Below, piece by piece: positions 10,467 through 21,205 of a stretch of DNA of 64,000 nt. Position 1 is the first letter of the stretch. Every line of letters starts with the position of its first letter. The notes under the pieces were generated by a model. The model was given only the letters and a program-made list of their open reading frames with translations, was not told the origin of the DNA and ran no database searches. A program made the position numbers and the translations under genes. The DNA comes from Mesorhizobium_K marinum (lineage in GTDB: Bacteria; Pseudomonadota; Alphaproteobacteria; Rhizobiales; Rhizobiaceae). Location: assembly GCF_040813715.1 (NCBI RefSeq), contig NZ_JBFOCH010000011.1; one strand, written 5' to 3'.

Positions 10467-10548
10467 AGTTGATTCCCCTCTTGCCCCTGCATAGCACGGA
10501 CGGCAGCCGGCGAAACGACGGCAGCGTCAGGCGGCGGTCGGCAGTGGA

Positions 10549-10807
10549 TGGCGGCAAAGGCGGATGACCGCATCCAGCTTCCAAACACGCGAGAGGTCAG
10601 GTCGCCGCACTCCAGGCATCACCGCTTGGCTTCAGCGCGGCGCCACCGCCTGCACCTTGATCCTGCCGCCAAAGGGNNNTGGCGGCAAAGGCGGATGACC
10701 GCATCCAGCTTCCAAACACGCGAGAGGTCAGGTCGCCGCACTCCAGGCATCACCGCTTGGCTTCAGCGCGGCGCCACCGCCTGCACCTTGATCCTGCCGC
10801 CAAAGGG
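10549..10807. repeat. Assembly duplication around Ns at 10677-10679
   Basis: Bases 10549-10676 are repeated at 10680-10807. The copy contains the end of the RidA-like gene, so 10549-10679 is spurious and the real gap between the cyclase start and the RidA stop is only about 165 bases. I see no gene in it. Confidence 0.88.
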
Positions 10808-11146
10808 CAGTTTTGCCGCCTGGTAGACGGTTCTGGCGGGCCGACGGCCCTCAGGGAACAGTTCGCCGAACAGGCCGTTCACCTCCTTGACGTCGGCGAG
10901 GTCTATGAACGCCAGATCGACATAGACGATGTCCGATCGGGAGAACCCAGCCGCCTCTGCTATCCGGAAGACGTGAGCGAAGGCACGCGAGGCCTCCTCG
11001 CGCGCGCTCCCCGGTACATAGGCGCCGTCGTCACCGACCGAGAGCTGCCCGCTGATCCAGCATTGGTTGCCGACGACGACCGCATTGCTTATCGGCGACG
11101 GCGACGGCGGAACGCCATCGACTTCTACGATGTAGCGCTTCGGCAT
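10763..11146 (-). CDS. RidA/YjgF-like protein
   Basis: The 127-residue product belongs to the RidA (YjgF/YER057c/UK114) family of trimeric proteins; the founding members hydrolyse reactive enamine/imine intermediates. Family features seen are SNAVVVGNQCWISGQL near residues 20-35, AFAHVFRIAEAAG, DIVYVDLAFIDLADV and RTVYQAAKLPFGGRIKVQAVA. The arginine that binds substrate carboxylates in true RidA (around R105) has a plausible counterpart at RPART, but the deaminase activity cannot be assumed; many subfamilies lack it. The ATG at 11146 has a GGAG site 7 bases upstream. It lies between a cyclase and a glycosyltransferase on the same strand with no obvious link. Confidence 0.8.
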   Translation of the reverse strand: MPKRYIVEVDGVPPSPSPISNAVVVGNQCWISGQLSVGDDGAYVPGSAREEASRAFAHVFRIAEAAGFSRSDIVYVDLAFIDLADVKEVNGLFGELFPEGRRPARTVYQAAKLPFGGRIKVQAVAPR

Positions 11147-11276
11147 GGCCCACTCCAGCGACGTAGAACGCTGGGATTCTACCAGCAACTTCGACACAGG
11201 ACCATGGATCGAGCACCGTCGCGCCTGCCGGCGTCCCTCCAACATTCTCCGGGCCGCTCGCCCGCAGTCGATCCTC

Positions 11277-12662
11277 CTAGCCCGAGCGCAGCTTTCCGCC
11301 CGCATGGGCATGCTGCTCGAGAAGCCGGGCCCAACGTTCGACGGCGGCCCTGCGCGTGAGCCGCGCCCGGGCAAATTCGCGGGCCTCGCCGACGATCTCC
11401 TTTTCCCGCGCCGGGTTCGACCGCAGNCGCAGCTTTCCGCCCGCAAGGGCATGCTGCTCGAGAAGCCGGGCCCAATGTTCGACGGCGGCCCTGCGCGTGA
11501 GCCGGGCGCGGGCAAATTCCCGGGCCTCGCCGACGATCTCCTTTTCCCGGGCCGGGTTCGACCGCAGCCAGTCCACCTGCTCGGCCAGGTTCGAAGAGTA
11601 TCGGGAGACCGGCACGTAGTGGCGGAATGGCTCCAGGTCGCCGAAATAGAAGTCCTGGTACGGCCGGTCGATCACCAGCACCGCTCGTCCGGCGTGGAGA
11701 AGCAGCTTCAGCCGACCGCTGTAGCCGCTTCCCTCGACATCGATCATGTAGCGGTATTGCGCCACCTGCTCTTCCATCNNNTTCCCGGGCCGGGTTCGAC
11801 CGCAGCCAGTCCACCTGCTCGGCCAGGTTCGAAGAGTATCGGGAGACCGGCACGTAGTGGCGGAATGGCTCCAGGTCGCCGAAATAGAAGTCCTGGTACG
11901 GCCGGTCGATCACCAGCACCGCTCGTCCGGCGTGGAGAAGCAGCTTCAGCCGACCGCTGTAGCCGCTTCCCTCGACATCGATCATGTAGCGGTATTGCGC
12001 CACCTGCTCTTCCATCGTGGTGAAGCCGCCGAGATAGACTGTTCCGGATGGGTGTGAGGTCGTCTGTGCTTCGACGGCCCGGATCGTATCGGGATGCCGG
12101 GATGCGTGCTCAACGAGCGCGCGACGCGCCGGGAACCCGCCCTGTCCGGTCCAGAAGGCCAGGTCGTGGGTCGGCATCGCCGTCGACGCCTCGCAAAGCG
12201 ACGCGACCTTGCCGTCGAAATCCAGAAACCGTGCCTCGGGCCAGCCGTTGAACACGAAATCGGGCGCCGCGACGACCGGATGCCCGGCCTGCGCGCACGC
12301 TCCGAAGACGGTGATCGGACGCGTCCCGGTGTCGGAAGGCTTGTCGCCCGAATTGACGTAAAATGGCGGCAGCGACCGGCAACCGAGCATCGCCACCGCC
12401 TCGGCGATCAGGTTCGCAAGTTGCTGCAGGCGGATTATCCAGGGCTTCCGGTAAAGGATCCTGAGCTTGCCCCGCTCGAGCGAGCAATGCAGTTCCAGGC
12501 TTCCCAGCAGGTGGCCCAGCATCAGGCGGCTGGCGCCGTATCGGCCCTGCTTCCTCAGGACGACCGGTATCGGCGCCGAGGCGATGAGCCGTTCGGCGTG
12601 TTCCATGTAGAGCGCCTCTTCCCGGGTCCAGTCTGCGTTCGACTGATCGGCCGGGCCTGCGC

Positions 12663-12666
<4 letters not shown>
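11277..12666 (-). CDS. Family 90 glycosyltransferase (LpsA/CAP10-like; contains two assembly duplications)
   Basis: The C-terminal half has the GT90 signature: QYRYMIDVEGSGYSGRLKLLL, then VIDRPYQDFYFGDLEPFRHYVPV and a helical tail. The middle has the PDFVFNGWPEARFLDF region. Bacterial members of this CAP10/KDELC family add sugars to lipopolysaccharide core or capsule, so an envelope role is likely; donor and acceptor cannot be read. Ns at 11427 and 11779-11781 are flanked by 140- and 235-base duplications. Collapsing them gives exactly 337 codons. The ATG at 12666 overlaps the pyrG stop as ATGA, implying translational coupling with CTP synthase. A longer upstream frame exists only inside pyrG. 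Confidence 0.82.
11287..11567. repeat. Assembly duplication around N at 11427, with about 4% divergence
   Basis: Bases 11287-11426 and 11428-11567 encode the same GT90 segment but differ at about six positions, so the two copies are probably alleles from different strains. Confidence 0.85.
11544..12016. repeat. Assembly duplication around Ns at 11779-11781
   Basis: Bases 11544-11778 are repeated at 11782-12016 inside the GT90 gene. I noticed no substitutions. Confidence 0.88.
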
Positions 12667-14291
<1,625 letters not shown>

Positions 14292-14417
14292 GGGAGTCGG
14301 TGCTTAGCGCCGCCGGCACGATTCCGCCAGCAAAAACTTTTGGGGCTTTTGCTTTTCCACGCCGGCTTGGCCACGTCGCCTGCAGTCCGACGCACCGCCT
14401 CGCTGAACGCCCCATGC

Positions 14418-14445
14418 AAAAGGCCGGCTCGAGAGCCGGCCTTTT
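14418..14445 (-). terminator. Rho-independent terminator after the L,D-transpeptidase gene
   Basis: A perfect 13-bp palindrome (AAAAGGCCGGCTC/GAGCCGGCCTTTT) with a 2-base centre lies 20 bases after the stop of the L,D-transpeptidase gene. The minus-strand product ends in TTTT. Confidence 0.8.
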
Positions 14446-14465
14446 CACATCGAAATGCGTTTCGT

Positions 14466-15818
14466 TCAGAGCACGATCACTTGCGTGCCGACCGGCACCC
14501 GCTTGTACAGGTCCATGACGTGCTCGTTGATCATGCGGAAGCAGCCGTTCGACGAATCGGTGCCGATCGTCTCCGGAGCGATGGTGCCGTGGATGCGCAG
14601 ATGCGTGTCGCGGCCGTTTTCGTAGAGGTAGATGGCGCGCGCGCCCAGCGGATTGGCGCCGCCGCCCGGCATGCCGTCGGCATAGCGGCCGTATTTGGCG
14701 GGCTCGCGCGCCTGCATCTCCTTGGTCGGGATCCAGCGCGGCCATTCCTGCTTGTCGCCGACCTTGACCGTGCCCTTGTACTGCAGCCCGTCCTTGCCCA
14801 CCGCGATCGCATAGCGGCGCGCCTTGCTCGACCCTTCCATGAGGTAGAGGCGATGCGCGGCCGTATCGATGATGATCGTCCCGCGCGGATAACCGGAATT
14901 GTACTGCACGACCTGCGGCTCGTACTCCGGCGGCACCTTGAACCGCTTGTTCGGGCCCTTCAGCTCGAGCGCGGCGTCGAGCGCGCGTGTCTCGGGCAGG
15001 AGCGACGCCTTCTGCACCTGCTGGCCGCCGAACAGGTTGGCGAAAATGTTGTTCGGCTTCGGCGCGGCCTGCATCGCGGTCTCGCTGCGCAGTTCGCCGT
15101 TGTTGCCGGTCTGGACGACCTGGCTGGCCGCGAGCCTGGCGAGTTCGGCCTGGCGCGCGGCTTCGGCGGCGGCGGCAACCTGGCGCTGGCGCTCTTCCTC
15201 GGCCTTGATCTTCGCCAGGCGCTGTTCCTCGATCGCCTTGGCCTTGGCCTCGCGCAGCAGGCGACGTTCATCGGCCGCCTTGGCCCGCGCCACCTTGCGC
15301 TCCTCCGCCTCCTTGGCGAGCCGGATCTTGCGCTCTTCGGCGGCCTTCGCGCGTTCCGCCATCATCTTCTCGCGTTCGGCCTTGGCCTGCGCCGCGCGCT
15401 TTTCCTTCTCGACCTTGGCGGCTGCGAGCTTCTTGTCGCGCTCGGCCTTGGCGGCGGCGAGCTGCTTCTCCCGCTCGGCCTTCGCCTTGGCGAGCTGCTT
15501 TTCCTTGTCAGCCTTCGCCTTGGCCAGCTGCTTTTCTTTCAGCGCCTTCGCCTTGGCGAGCTTTTCCTTCTCGGCCTTCGCCTTCGCTGCCTTCTTTTCC
15601 TGCTCCGTCAGCGGCTTTGCGGCGGTCTTCGACTTCGACTTGGCTGCGGCGGCCTTTTTCTTCTTCTTCAAGGCCTCTTCCTCGGCCTTGGTCGCAACCG
15701 GGACGACGGTTGCCGTCTCGGGCGTGGAAGGCGCCGGCACGGGCGGCGCGGCGAATGCCGCGACGTTCATGGCAAGGCCAGCGCCGATGCCAAGGAGCAA
15801 GAGGTTACGAAGCTGCAT
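14466..15818 (-). CDS. L,D-transpeptidase with long Lys/Ala-rich coiled-coil region
   Basis: The 450-residue secreted protein has a signal peptide (residues 1-24, ending AFAAPP), a highly charged Ala/Lys/Glu helical region (about 45-225) that resembles TolA or wall-spanning coiled coils, then a YkuD catalytic domain. The active site reads IHGTIAPETIGTDSSNGCFRM, with the conserved His and the nucleophile at Cys426. L,D-transpeptidases make 3-3 peptide crosslinks or attach outer-membrane proteins to peptidoglycan. The frame opens 25 codons further upstream, but the ATG at 15818 gives a proper signal peptide. The coiled region would let the enzyme reach across the periplasm; that is inference. 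Confidence 0.88.
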   Translation of the reverse strand: MQLRNLLLLGIGAGLAMNVAAFAAPPVPAPSTPETATVVPVATKAEEEALKKKKKAAAAKSKSKTAAKPLTEQEKKAAKAKAEKEKLAKAKALKEKQLAKAKADKEKQLAKAKAEREKQLAAAKAERDKKLAAAKVEKEKRAAQAKAEREKMMAERAKAAEERKIRLAKEAEERKVARAKAADERRLLREAKAKAIEEQRLAKIKAEEERQRQVAAAAEAARQAELARLAASQVVQTGNNGELRSETAMQAAPKPNNIFANLFGGQQVQKASLLPETRALDAALELKGPNKRFKVPPEYEPQVVQYNSGYPRGTIIIDTAAHRLYLMEGSSKARRYAIAVGKDGLQYKGTVKVGDKQEWPRWIPTKEMQAREPAKYGRYADGMPGGGANPLGARAIYLYENGRDTHLRIHGTIAPETIGTDSSNGCFRMINEHVMDLYKRVPVGTQVIVL

Positions 15819-16025
15819 GATCTCGATCCCGACTGTAATCCAGGCTGAACTCTTCAGCCTGCCCAAGCCGCCATGCCGACATCCGCACGACATGGACCGC
15901 CGCCCGCCTTATACGGCAATAGGACGACGCGCCTCAAGCGCGGCCGGGCGGCCCCACGGGTCGAATCCTCGTGATGCAGGCGGCATTTACGGCGACTGTG
16001 TTCAAACGATCACAGTAACGACTTC

Positions 16026-16045
16026 GTGGCGCGCAAGTGCGCCAC
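16026..16045 (-). terminator. Hairpin downstream of secG
   Basis: A perfect 7-bp stem (GTGGCGC/GCGCCAC) lies about 22 bases after the secG stop. It has no clear U-run, so termination is uncertain. The remaining bases up to 15819 hold no gene I can see. Confidence 0.35.
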
Positions 16046-16066
16046 CAGGCACTTCCGGGATGACGG

Positions 16067-16489
16067 CTAGTTCGGGACCTGCGGCTCGCCCGGCTGTGCC
16101 GGGGCGGCGGGCGCTTCCGTCGCGGGGGCTGCAGCCGGCGCCGCATCGGGCACCGTCGGCGTGCCGGACTCGGCCGGAGTTGCAGGCGCATCGGATCCGC
16201 CCAGCTGGTCGAGAACGCCCTGGCTCTGGCCCGCGGGCGCCTGGCGATCGAGAATGTCCAGCGGCTGCGCGCCATAGCGGGCGATCAGCGACAGGCCGAG
16301 CGACGTCGCGAAGAAGGCCGCCGCCAGGATGGCGGTGGCGCGCGTCAGCGCGTTGGCGGCGCCGCGGGCCGTCATGAAGCCGGAACCGCCGCCGATCCCG
16401 AGGCCGCCCCCCTCGGAACGCTGCAGGAGCACGACCCCGACCAGCGCGAGAACGACCATCAGATGAATGACGATGACGACGGTTTCCAT
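16067..16489 (-). CDS. secG: Preprotein translocase subunit SecG
   Basis: SecG is the small accessory subunit of the SecYEG channel. The 140-residue protein has two membrane segments (about residues 2-22 and 53-73) flanking the conserved loop LLQRSEGGGLGIGGGSGFM. A Pro/Ala-rich cytoplasmic or periplasmic tail of about 60 residues follows; such tails are usual in alphaproteobacteria and absent from E. coli SecG. The ATG at 16489 was chosen over an upstream ATG because it starts directly at the membrane helix. Association with tpiA and pyrG is the standard gene neighbourhood. Confidence 0.93.
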   Translation of the reverse strand: METVVIVIHLMVVLALVGVVLLQRSEGGGLGIGGGSGFMTARGAANALTRATAILAAAFFATSLGLSLIARYGAQPLDILDRQAPAGQSQGVLDQLGGSDAPATPAESGTPTVPDAAPAAAPATEAPAAPAQPGEPQVPN

Positions 16490-16737
16490 AGAAGACTTCA
16501 CCAGAGGGCCGGTTTCGGGACATGCGGGGTGCGCCCGGAAAGGTGGCGGAGCCCCGAAGAAGGCGGCTCAATACAATGCTTTCGCGGCATTTCCAAGCCC
16601 GCAGGGGTATATGGGGAGCAAAGGCCCGCGCGCAATGGCCCTGCCCGCCTGTGACGCTTCCCGCTTGCCAAAGCGGCGCATTCCTTTACCTCTTCTGCCC
16701 GGCATCCGCCCACGACCGCATTTCGAGCGCTTCCGCC

Positions 16738-17625
16738 ATGCATTTCATCCCGACCGCCGTGCGCGGCCCGCTCTTCATGCTCACGGCTACCGCCACCTAC
16801 GTCATCAACGACACGATGATGAAGATGGCGACGGTGGGCCTGCCGCCCTACGAGGTCCTGTTCCTGCGCGGCGTCGCCGCGCTGCTGTGGGGTCTGCCGA
16901 TGCTGTTGCTGCTCGGCTACCGGGCGCAGCTGCCGCTGATGTTCGAGCGGCGGGTGCTGGCCAGGAACCTGCTCGAGCTCGCCGCGATCCTCTCCTACGT
17001 CGTCGCGCTCGCCAACATGCCGATCGGGGACGCCGTGGCGCTTGGACAGATCACGCCGCTGCTGGTGCTGCTCGGCGCTTCGATCCTCTTCCGCGAAAGG
17101 ATCGGCGGCCTGCGCATGGCATTGATCGGGCTCGGCTTCTCGGGCGCCTTGATGGTGGCGCAGCCGACCATGCAGGGCATATCGGTCTATGCGCTTCTCG
17201 CTCTGGCCAACGCGGTGTTCAGCGCGGCCCGCGACATCGCCGGACGGCGCGTCGCCGGTCACGTTCCCGGCATGATCGTGGCCATTTCTGCCGTCATCGT
17301 GGTGCTGGTCGGTGCCGGTGTTGCCCATCTCGCCACCGAGGAATGGGTTGCCCCGGGGCCGCGCCACCTGGCGTTGCTCGCCGGCGCCGGGCTGTTCCTG
17401 ATCTTCGGCCACTTCTTCATCTTCATGGCCTACCGGGTCGGCCCGACGGGCGTCGTCGCGCCGTTCTACTACAGCTTCACCGTCTGGGCCGTGATTTCGG
17501 GACTGGTCGTGTTCGGCGAACTCCCGAACGCGCTGGCCCTTGGCGGCATCCTGCTGGTGGTGTCGAGCGGCCTCGCCATCGTATTGCTCGATGAGCGGCG
17601 GCGGCGCCTGACGGTCGTCGCCTGA
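16738..17625 (+). CDS. EamA/DMT-superfamily transporter
   Basis: The 295-residue protein has ten predicted membrane helices in two EamA repeats. Motifs include DTMMKMATVGLPPYEVLFLRG in the first repeat and LIFGHFFIFMAYRVGPTGVVAPFYYSFTVW in the second. Family members export metabolites, amino acids or drugs; the substrate is not readable. The ATG at 16738 begins the first helix region directly; upstream in-frame codons look non-coding. It is transcribed away from secG and converges on arsC with only 3 bases between stops. Confidence 0.88.
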   Translation: MHFIPTAVRGPLFMLTATATYVINDTMMKMATVGLPPYEVLFLRGVAALLWGLPMLLLLGYRAQLPLMFERRVLARNLLELAAILSYVVALANMPIGDAVALGQITPLLVLLGASILFRERIGGLRMALIGLGFSGALMVAQPTMQGISVYALLALANAVFSAARDIAGRRVAGHVPGMIVAISAVIVVLVGAGVAHLATEEWVAPGPRHLALLAGAGLFLIFGHFFIFMAYRVGPTGVVAPFYYSFTVWAVISGLVVFGELPNALALGGILLVVSSGLAIVLLDERRRRLTVVA

Positions 17626-17628
17626 TCC

Positions 17629-18036
17629 TCAGCCCGGATCGTAGGCAACGACTTCGCCATCCTCCTTGGTGAAGCTTGAGACGGGATTCTCCAGCAGGTC
17701 GAGCACCAGTTCCGACGGGCGGCAAAGCCTGGTGCCTTTCGGCGTTTCCACGATCGGGCGGTTGATGAGAATCGGGTGCGCCAGCATGAAGTCGACCACC
17801 TCGGAATCACTCCAGTCCGGCCTGTCGAGGCCGAGCTCGCGGTAGGGGGTTCCCTTCTCGCGCAGCAGATCGCGCGGCGAAATCCCCATCGCTTCGATAA
17901 GCGCCTCCAGCCTGGCGCGCGTCGGCGGATTCTTGAGGTACTCGATGACCGCCGGGTCCTCGCCGCTCGCCTGTATCATGGCAAGCGTGTTGCGCGACGT
18001 GCCGCAGTGCGGGTTGTGGTAGATCGTTACGCTCAC
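17629..18036 (-). CDS. arsC: Arsenate reductase, glutaredoxin type
   Basis: The 135-residue protein matches the ArsC/Spx fold of glutaredoxin-dependent arsenate reductases: the N-terminal YHNPHCGTSRNTL with nucleophile Cys11, RDLLREKGTPYRELGL, HPILINRPIVET and RPSE near the end. It would reduce arsenate to arsenite for export, but no ars pump or regulator is nearby. The start is GTG at 18036, because the frame continues upstream into the tpiA gene without a better start. The tpiA stop is 47 bases upstream on the same strand. Confidence 0.87.
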   Translation of the reverse strand: MSVTIYHNPHCGTSRNTLAMIQASGEDPAVIEYLKNPPTRARLEALIEAMGISPRDLLREKGTPYRELGLDRPDWSDSEVVDFMLAHPILINRPIVETPKGTRLCRPSELVLDLLENPVSSFTKEDGEVVAYDPG

Positions 18037-18083
18037 TGTCGAAACCCGAATTGGGCAGACCGGCCCCGGGTCCGCCGGTTGCG

Positions 18084-19127
18084 CTAGATCGAGCGGTAGG
18101 CTTCCGCGATTGCGAGGAAGTCGGCGGCCTTGAGGCTCGCGCCGCCGACCAGCGCACCGTCGACGTTTTCCACCGACAGCAGCTCGACCGCGTTGGAGGG
18201 CTTCACCGAGCCGCCGTACAGGATCCGCATCTTCGCCGCTTCGGCGCCCAGCAGCTCCTTCAGCTCCGCGCGGATGTGCGCATGCGCCTCGGCGACGTCG
18301 GCCGCCGTCGGCGTCAGCCCGGTACCGATCGCCCACACCGGCTCGTAGGCGATGACGGTATTGTGAGCGGTCGCGGCAGACGGCACCGAACCGGTGATCT
18401 GGCGCGACAGGATGTCAAGCGTCGAGCCGAGTTCGCGCTCCGCCTTCGTTTCGCCGATGCAGATCACCGCGCAGATGCCGGCACGCCACGCCGCCTCCGC
18501 CTTCGCGCGCACGCCGGCGTCGGTCTCGCCATGGTCGGTGCGCCGCTCGGAGTGGCCGACGATGACGTGCGATGCGCCTGCGTCCTTGAGCATTTCGGCG
18601 GAGACGTCGCCGGTATGCGCCCCGCTTTCCTTGGCGTGGCAGTCCTGCCCGCCAACCTTGACGGGCGTGCTGCTGACGATGTCGGCGGCCCGTGCGAGCA
18701 ACGTCNNNAGTTCGCGCTCCGCCTTCGTTTCGCCGATGCAGATCACCGCGCAGATGCCGGCACGCCACGCCGCCTCCGCCTTCGCGCGCACGCCGGCGTC
18801 GGTCTCGCCATGGTCGGTGCGCCGCTCGGAGTGGCCGACGATGACGTGCGATGCGCCTGCGTCCTTGAGCATTTCGGCGGAGACGTCGCCGGTATGCGCC
18901 CCGCTTTCCTTGGCGTGGCAGTCCTGCCCGCCGACCTTGACCGGCGTGCTGCTAACGATGTCGGCGGCCCGTGCGAGCAACGTCGCCGGCGGGCAGATGA
19001 GGGCGTCGGTCTCGGCGTCGAGCCCGGACATGAAGCCGTGCGAGATGGCGCGCAGTTCGCCCAGCGATGCGGCGGTGCCGTTCATCTTCCAGTTGCCGGC
19101 GACGAGAGGACGGATACCTGGGGTCAT
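18084..19127 (-). CDS. tpiA: Triose-phosphate isomerase (contains assembly duplication)
   Basis: TpiA interconverts dihydroxyacetone phosphate and glyceraldehyde 3-phosphate. It has the N-terminal LVAGNWKMNG with the catalytic lysine, VIVGHSERR with the electrophilic histidine, IAYEPVWAIGTG with the catalytic glutamate, and ILYGGSVKPSN near the C-terminus. The Ns at 18706-18708 are flanked by two 276-base copies. Removing one copy and the Ns gives 255 codons, the normal size. The two copies differ at three positions within about 60 bases. The ATG at 19127 begins the conserved MTPGIRPLVAGNWKM. Confidence 0.97.
   Translation of the reverse strand: MTPGIRPLVAGNWKMNGTAASLGELRAISHGFMSGLDAETDALICPPATLLARAADIVSSTPVKVGGQDCHAKESGAHTGDVSAEMLKDAGASHVIVGHSERRTDHGETDAGVRAKAEAAWRAGICAVICIGETKAEREXXTLLARAADIVSSTPVKVGGQDCHAKESGAHTGDVSAEMLKDAGASHVIVGHSERRTDHGETDAGVRAKAEAAWRAGICAVICIGETKAERELGSTLDILSRQITGSVPSAATAHNTVIAYEPVWAIGTGLTPTAADVAEAHAHIRAELKELLGAEAAKMRILYGGSVKPSNAVELLSVENVDGALVGGASLKAADFLAIAEAYRSI
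18430..18984. repeat. Assembly duplication around Ns at 18706-18708
   Basis: Bases 18430-18705 and 18709-18984 are copies of one tpiA segment with three substitutions, all near the ends furthest from position 18430/18709. They are consistent with two alleles. Confidence 0.9.
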
Positions 19128-19289
19128 CGATAGGGTTCCTCTGGATTTGCCTCGACGGCATGGCGATTGCAGAAGGGTTCCCTACCAAAATCGGGCCACA
19201 AAGCAATCGACACTGTCGCTGAAGGGCGCTATTGCGCTTCGGTGCGACTGAACGTGCGTCCGGTTGGGCGCGCAAAACCGGGATTTTAC

Positions 19290-21179
19290 ATGCTTTCTGC
19301 GCTCAGAAGTGCCGCCGGAACGTGGGTGGCGAAGTTGCTGCTCCTCCTTCTCGTCGTGAGCTTTGCCGTGTGGGGCATCTCCGGTCAGCTTGTGAACGGC
19401 TTCGGCGGCAATTCGGTCATCACCGCGGGCGACACGACGGTTTCGCCGGTCGAGTATCGCCTCGCCTACGACCGGCAGCTCGCGGTGCTTTCCCAGCAGT
19501 TCAACACGCGGCTGACGCGCGACCAGGCCCGTTCGCTCGGCGTCGAGGACCAGGTTCTCGCGCAGCTGGCCGCCGGTGCCGTGCTTGACGAACAGGCGAG
19601 CGAACTCGGCCTCGGCCTCTCGCAGGACAAGCTTGCGACCCTGACCATGTCCGACCCCGCCTTCCAGGGGCCCGACGGACGCTTCAGCCGCCAGCAGTTC
19701 GAAAACGTCCTGCGCCAGATCGGCATGCGTCCCGAGGACTACCTCCAGAACCGCGGCAAGGTCGCCATTCGCCAGCAGATCGTCGAAGCCGTGTCGGACG
19801 GGATCAAGGCGCCCGACACCTTCCTGCGCGCCGTCGCCCTCTATCGCGGCGAGGACCGGACGGCGGAATATCTGGTTCTGCCGAAGTCGCTCGTCGAATC
19901 CGTCGAGGCGCCGACCGACGCCGCGCTGACCGAATTTTTCGACAAGAACAAGCAGCGCTACGCCGCGCCGGAATACCGCAAGATTTCCTATGTCAGCCTG
20001 GTGCCCGAGGCGATCGCCGACGAACAGGCGATCAGCGACGAGCAGGTCAACCAGGACTACGAGCAGAATATCGACCGCTTCACGACGCCCGAAAGCCGCA
20101 CCATCGAGCAAGTGGTCTTCGCCGACCGCAACGCCGCCCAGGCGGCGCTCGATTCGATCAGCGCCGGCGCAACCTTCGATTCGGTCGTGACCGCCCAGGG
20201 CAAGACCGCCGCCGACACGCTGCTCGGCACCTTCACCAAGGACCGGGTACCCGACCAGACCGTCGCCGAGGCGGCGTTCGCGCTCCAGGCCAACGAGGTG
20301 AGCCAGATCGTCGACGGCGCATTCGGCCCGGTGCTGCTGCGCGTCACGCAGATAACGCCGGCGGTCGTCAGGTCGCTTGACGAGGTGTCGCCGGAGATCC
20401 GCAAGGAACTGGCGGTCGCCGAGGCCAATCGCATCCTGCTCGACGTCCACGACAACTACGAGGACAGCCGCGCCGGCGGCGATTCGCTGCGCGAAGCCGC
20501 GACCAAGCTCGGCCTCAAGGTGATGACCGTCGAGGCCATCGACCGCGCGGCCCAGCGCCCCGACGGCTCCATCGTCACCGACCTGCCGCAGTCGAAGGAA
20601 CTGCTCGATGCCGCGTTCGAGTCCGAAACGGGCATCGAGAACGCGCCGATAAATGTCGGCAGCACCGGCTTTGTGTTCTACGAGGTAGAGGCGATCACCC
20701 CTGCCCGCGACCGCACGCTCGACGAGGTCAAGGACAAGGTTGCCGCCGACTGGAGGACCGATGAGGTCGATACCCGGCTCGCGGCCAAGGCGGCGGACGT
20801 CGAGAAGCGGCTGAAGGACGGCGCGCAGATCGACGCGCTGGCGACCGAACTCGGCCTGGAGAAGCAGACCAAGCGCGGACTGAAGCGCGAGACCGACGAT
20901 GGCGACTTCGGTCGTCCCGGTGTCGCCGCGGTGTTCGGCGTGCCCGAGGGCGGTAGCGGCGTGGTCGCAGCGCCGACGGGCGACGCCCAGATCGTGTTCA
21001 AGGTCACCGAGGTGTTCGAACCGGCCGGCGCGGATGCGAACTCCATTCCCGACGACGCCAGGACCAGTTTCGCGTCGGGCATGGCCGACGACCTTCTCGA
21101 CCAGCTCGTCGCCAAGCTGCAGGGACAGTACGGCGTGGCGGTCGACCGTTCGGCCATCGAGCAGGCGCTGGCGTTCTAG
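19290..21179 (+). CDS. ppiD: PpiD-like periplasmic peptidyl-prolyl isomerase / chaperone
   Basis: The 629-residue protein is anchored by one N-terminal helix (about residues 13-32, VAKLLLLLLVVSFAVWGISGQ), followed by a SurA/PpiD-type chaperone domain (about 35-190), a parvulin-like PPIC domain (about 240-370) and a C-terminal chaperone segment. PpiD sits near the Sec channel and helps newly exported proteins fold. Whether the parvulin active site works cannot be judged; in PpiD it is often degenerate. The ATG at 19290 was chosen because it starts just before the membrane anchor. It is divergent from tpiA and 26 bases upstream of trpD. Confidence 0.88.
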   Translation: MLSALRSAAGTWVAKLLLLLLVVSFAVWGISGQLVNGFGGNSVITAGDTTVSPVEYRLAYDRQLAVLSQQFNTRLTRDQARSLGVEDQVLAQLAAGAVLDEQASELGLGLSQDKLATLTMSDPAFQGPDGRFSRQQFENVLRQIGMRPEDYLQNRGKVAIRQQIVEAVSDGIKAPDTFLRAVALYRGEDRTAEYLVLPKSLVESVEAPTDAALTEFFDKNKQRYAAPEYRKISYVSLVPEAIADEQAISDEQVNQDYEQNIDRFTTPESRTIEQVVFADRNAAQAALDSISAGATFDSVVTAQGKTAADTLLGTFTKDRVPDQTVAEAAFALQANEVSQIVDGAFGPVLLRVTQITPAVVRSLDEVSPEIRKELAVAEANRILLDVHDNYEDSRAGGDSLREAATKLGLKVMTVEAIDRAAQRPDGSIVTDLPQSKELLDAAFESETGIENAPINVGSTGFVFYEVEAITPARDRTLDEVKDKVAADWRTDEVDTRLAAKAADVEKRLKDGAQIDALATELGLEKQTKRGLKRETDDGDFGRPGVAAVFGVPEGGSGVVAAPTGDAQIVFKVTEVFEPAGADANSIPDDARTSFASGMADDLLDQLVAKLQGQYGVAVDRSAIEQALAF

Positions 21180-21205
21180 CGCCTCGACGGACGGGATCGG
21201 GGGCC

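Noticed and set aside
15950..16010. tRNA-like T-loop sequence between the L,D-transpeptidase gene and secG
   Set aside because: GGTCGAATCC looks like part of a T arm, but no matching stem, anticodon arm or acceptor stem could be built on either strand.
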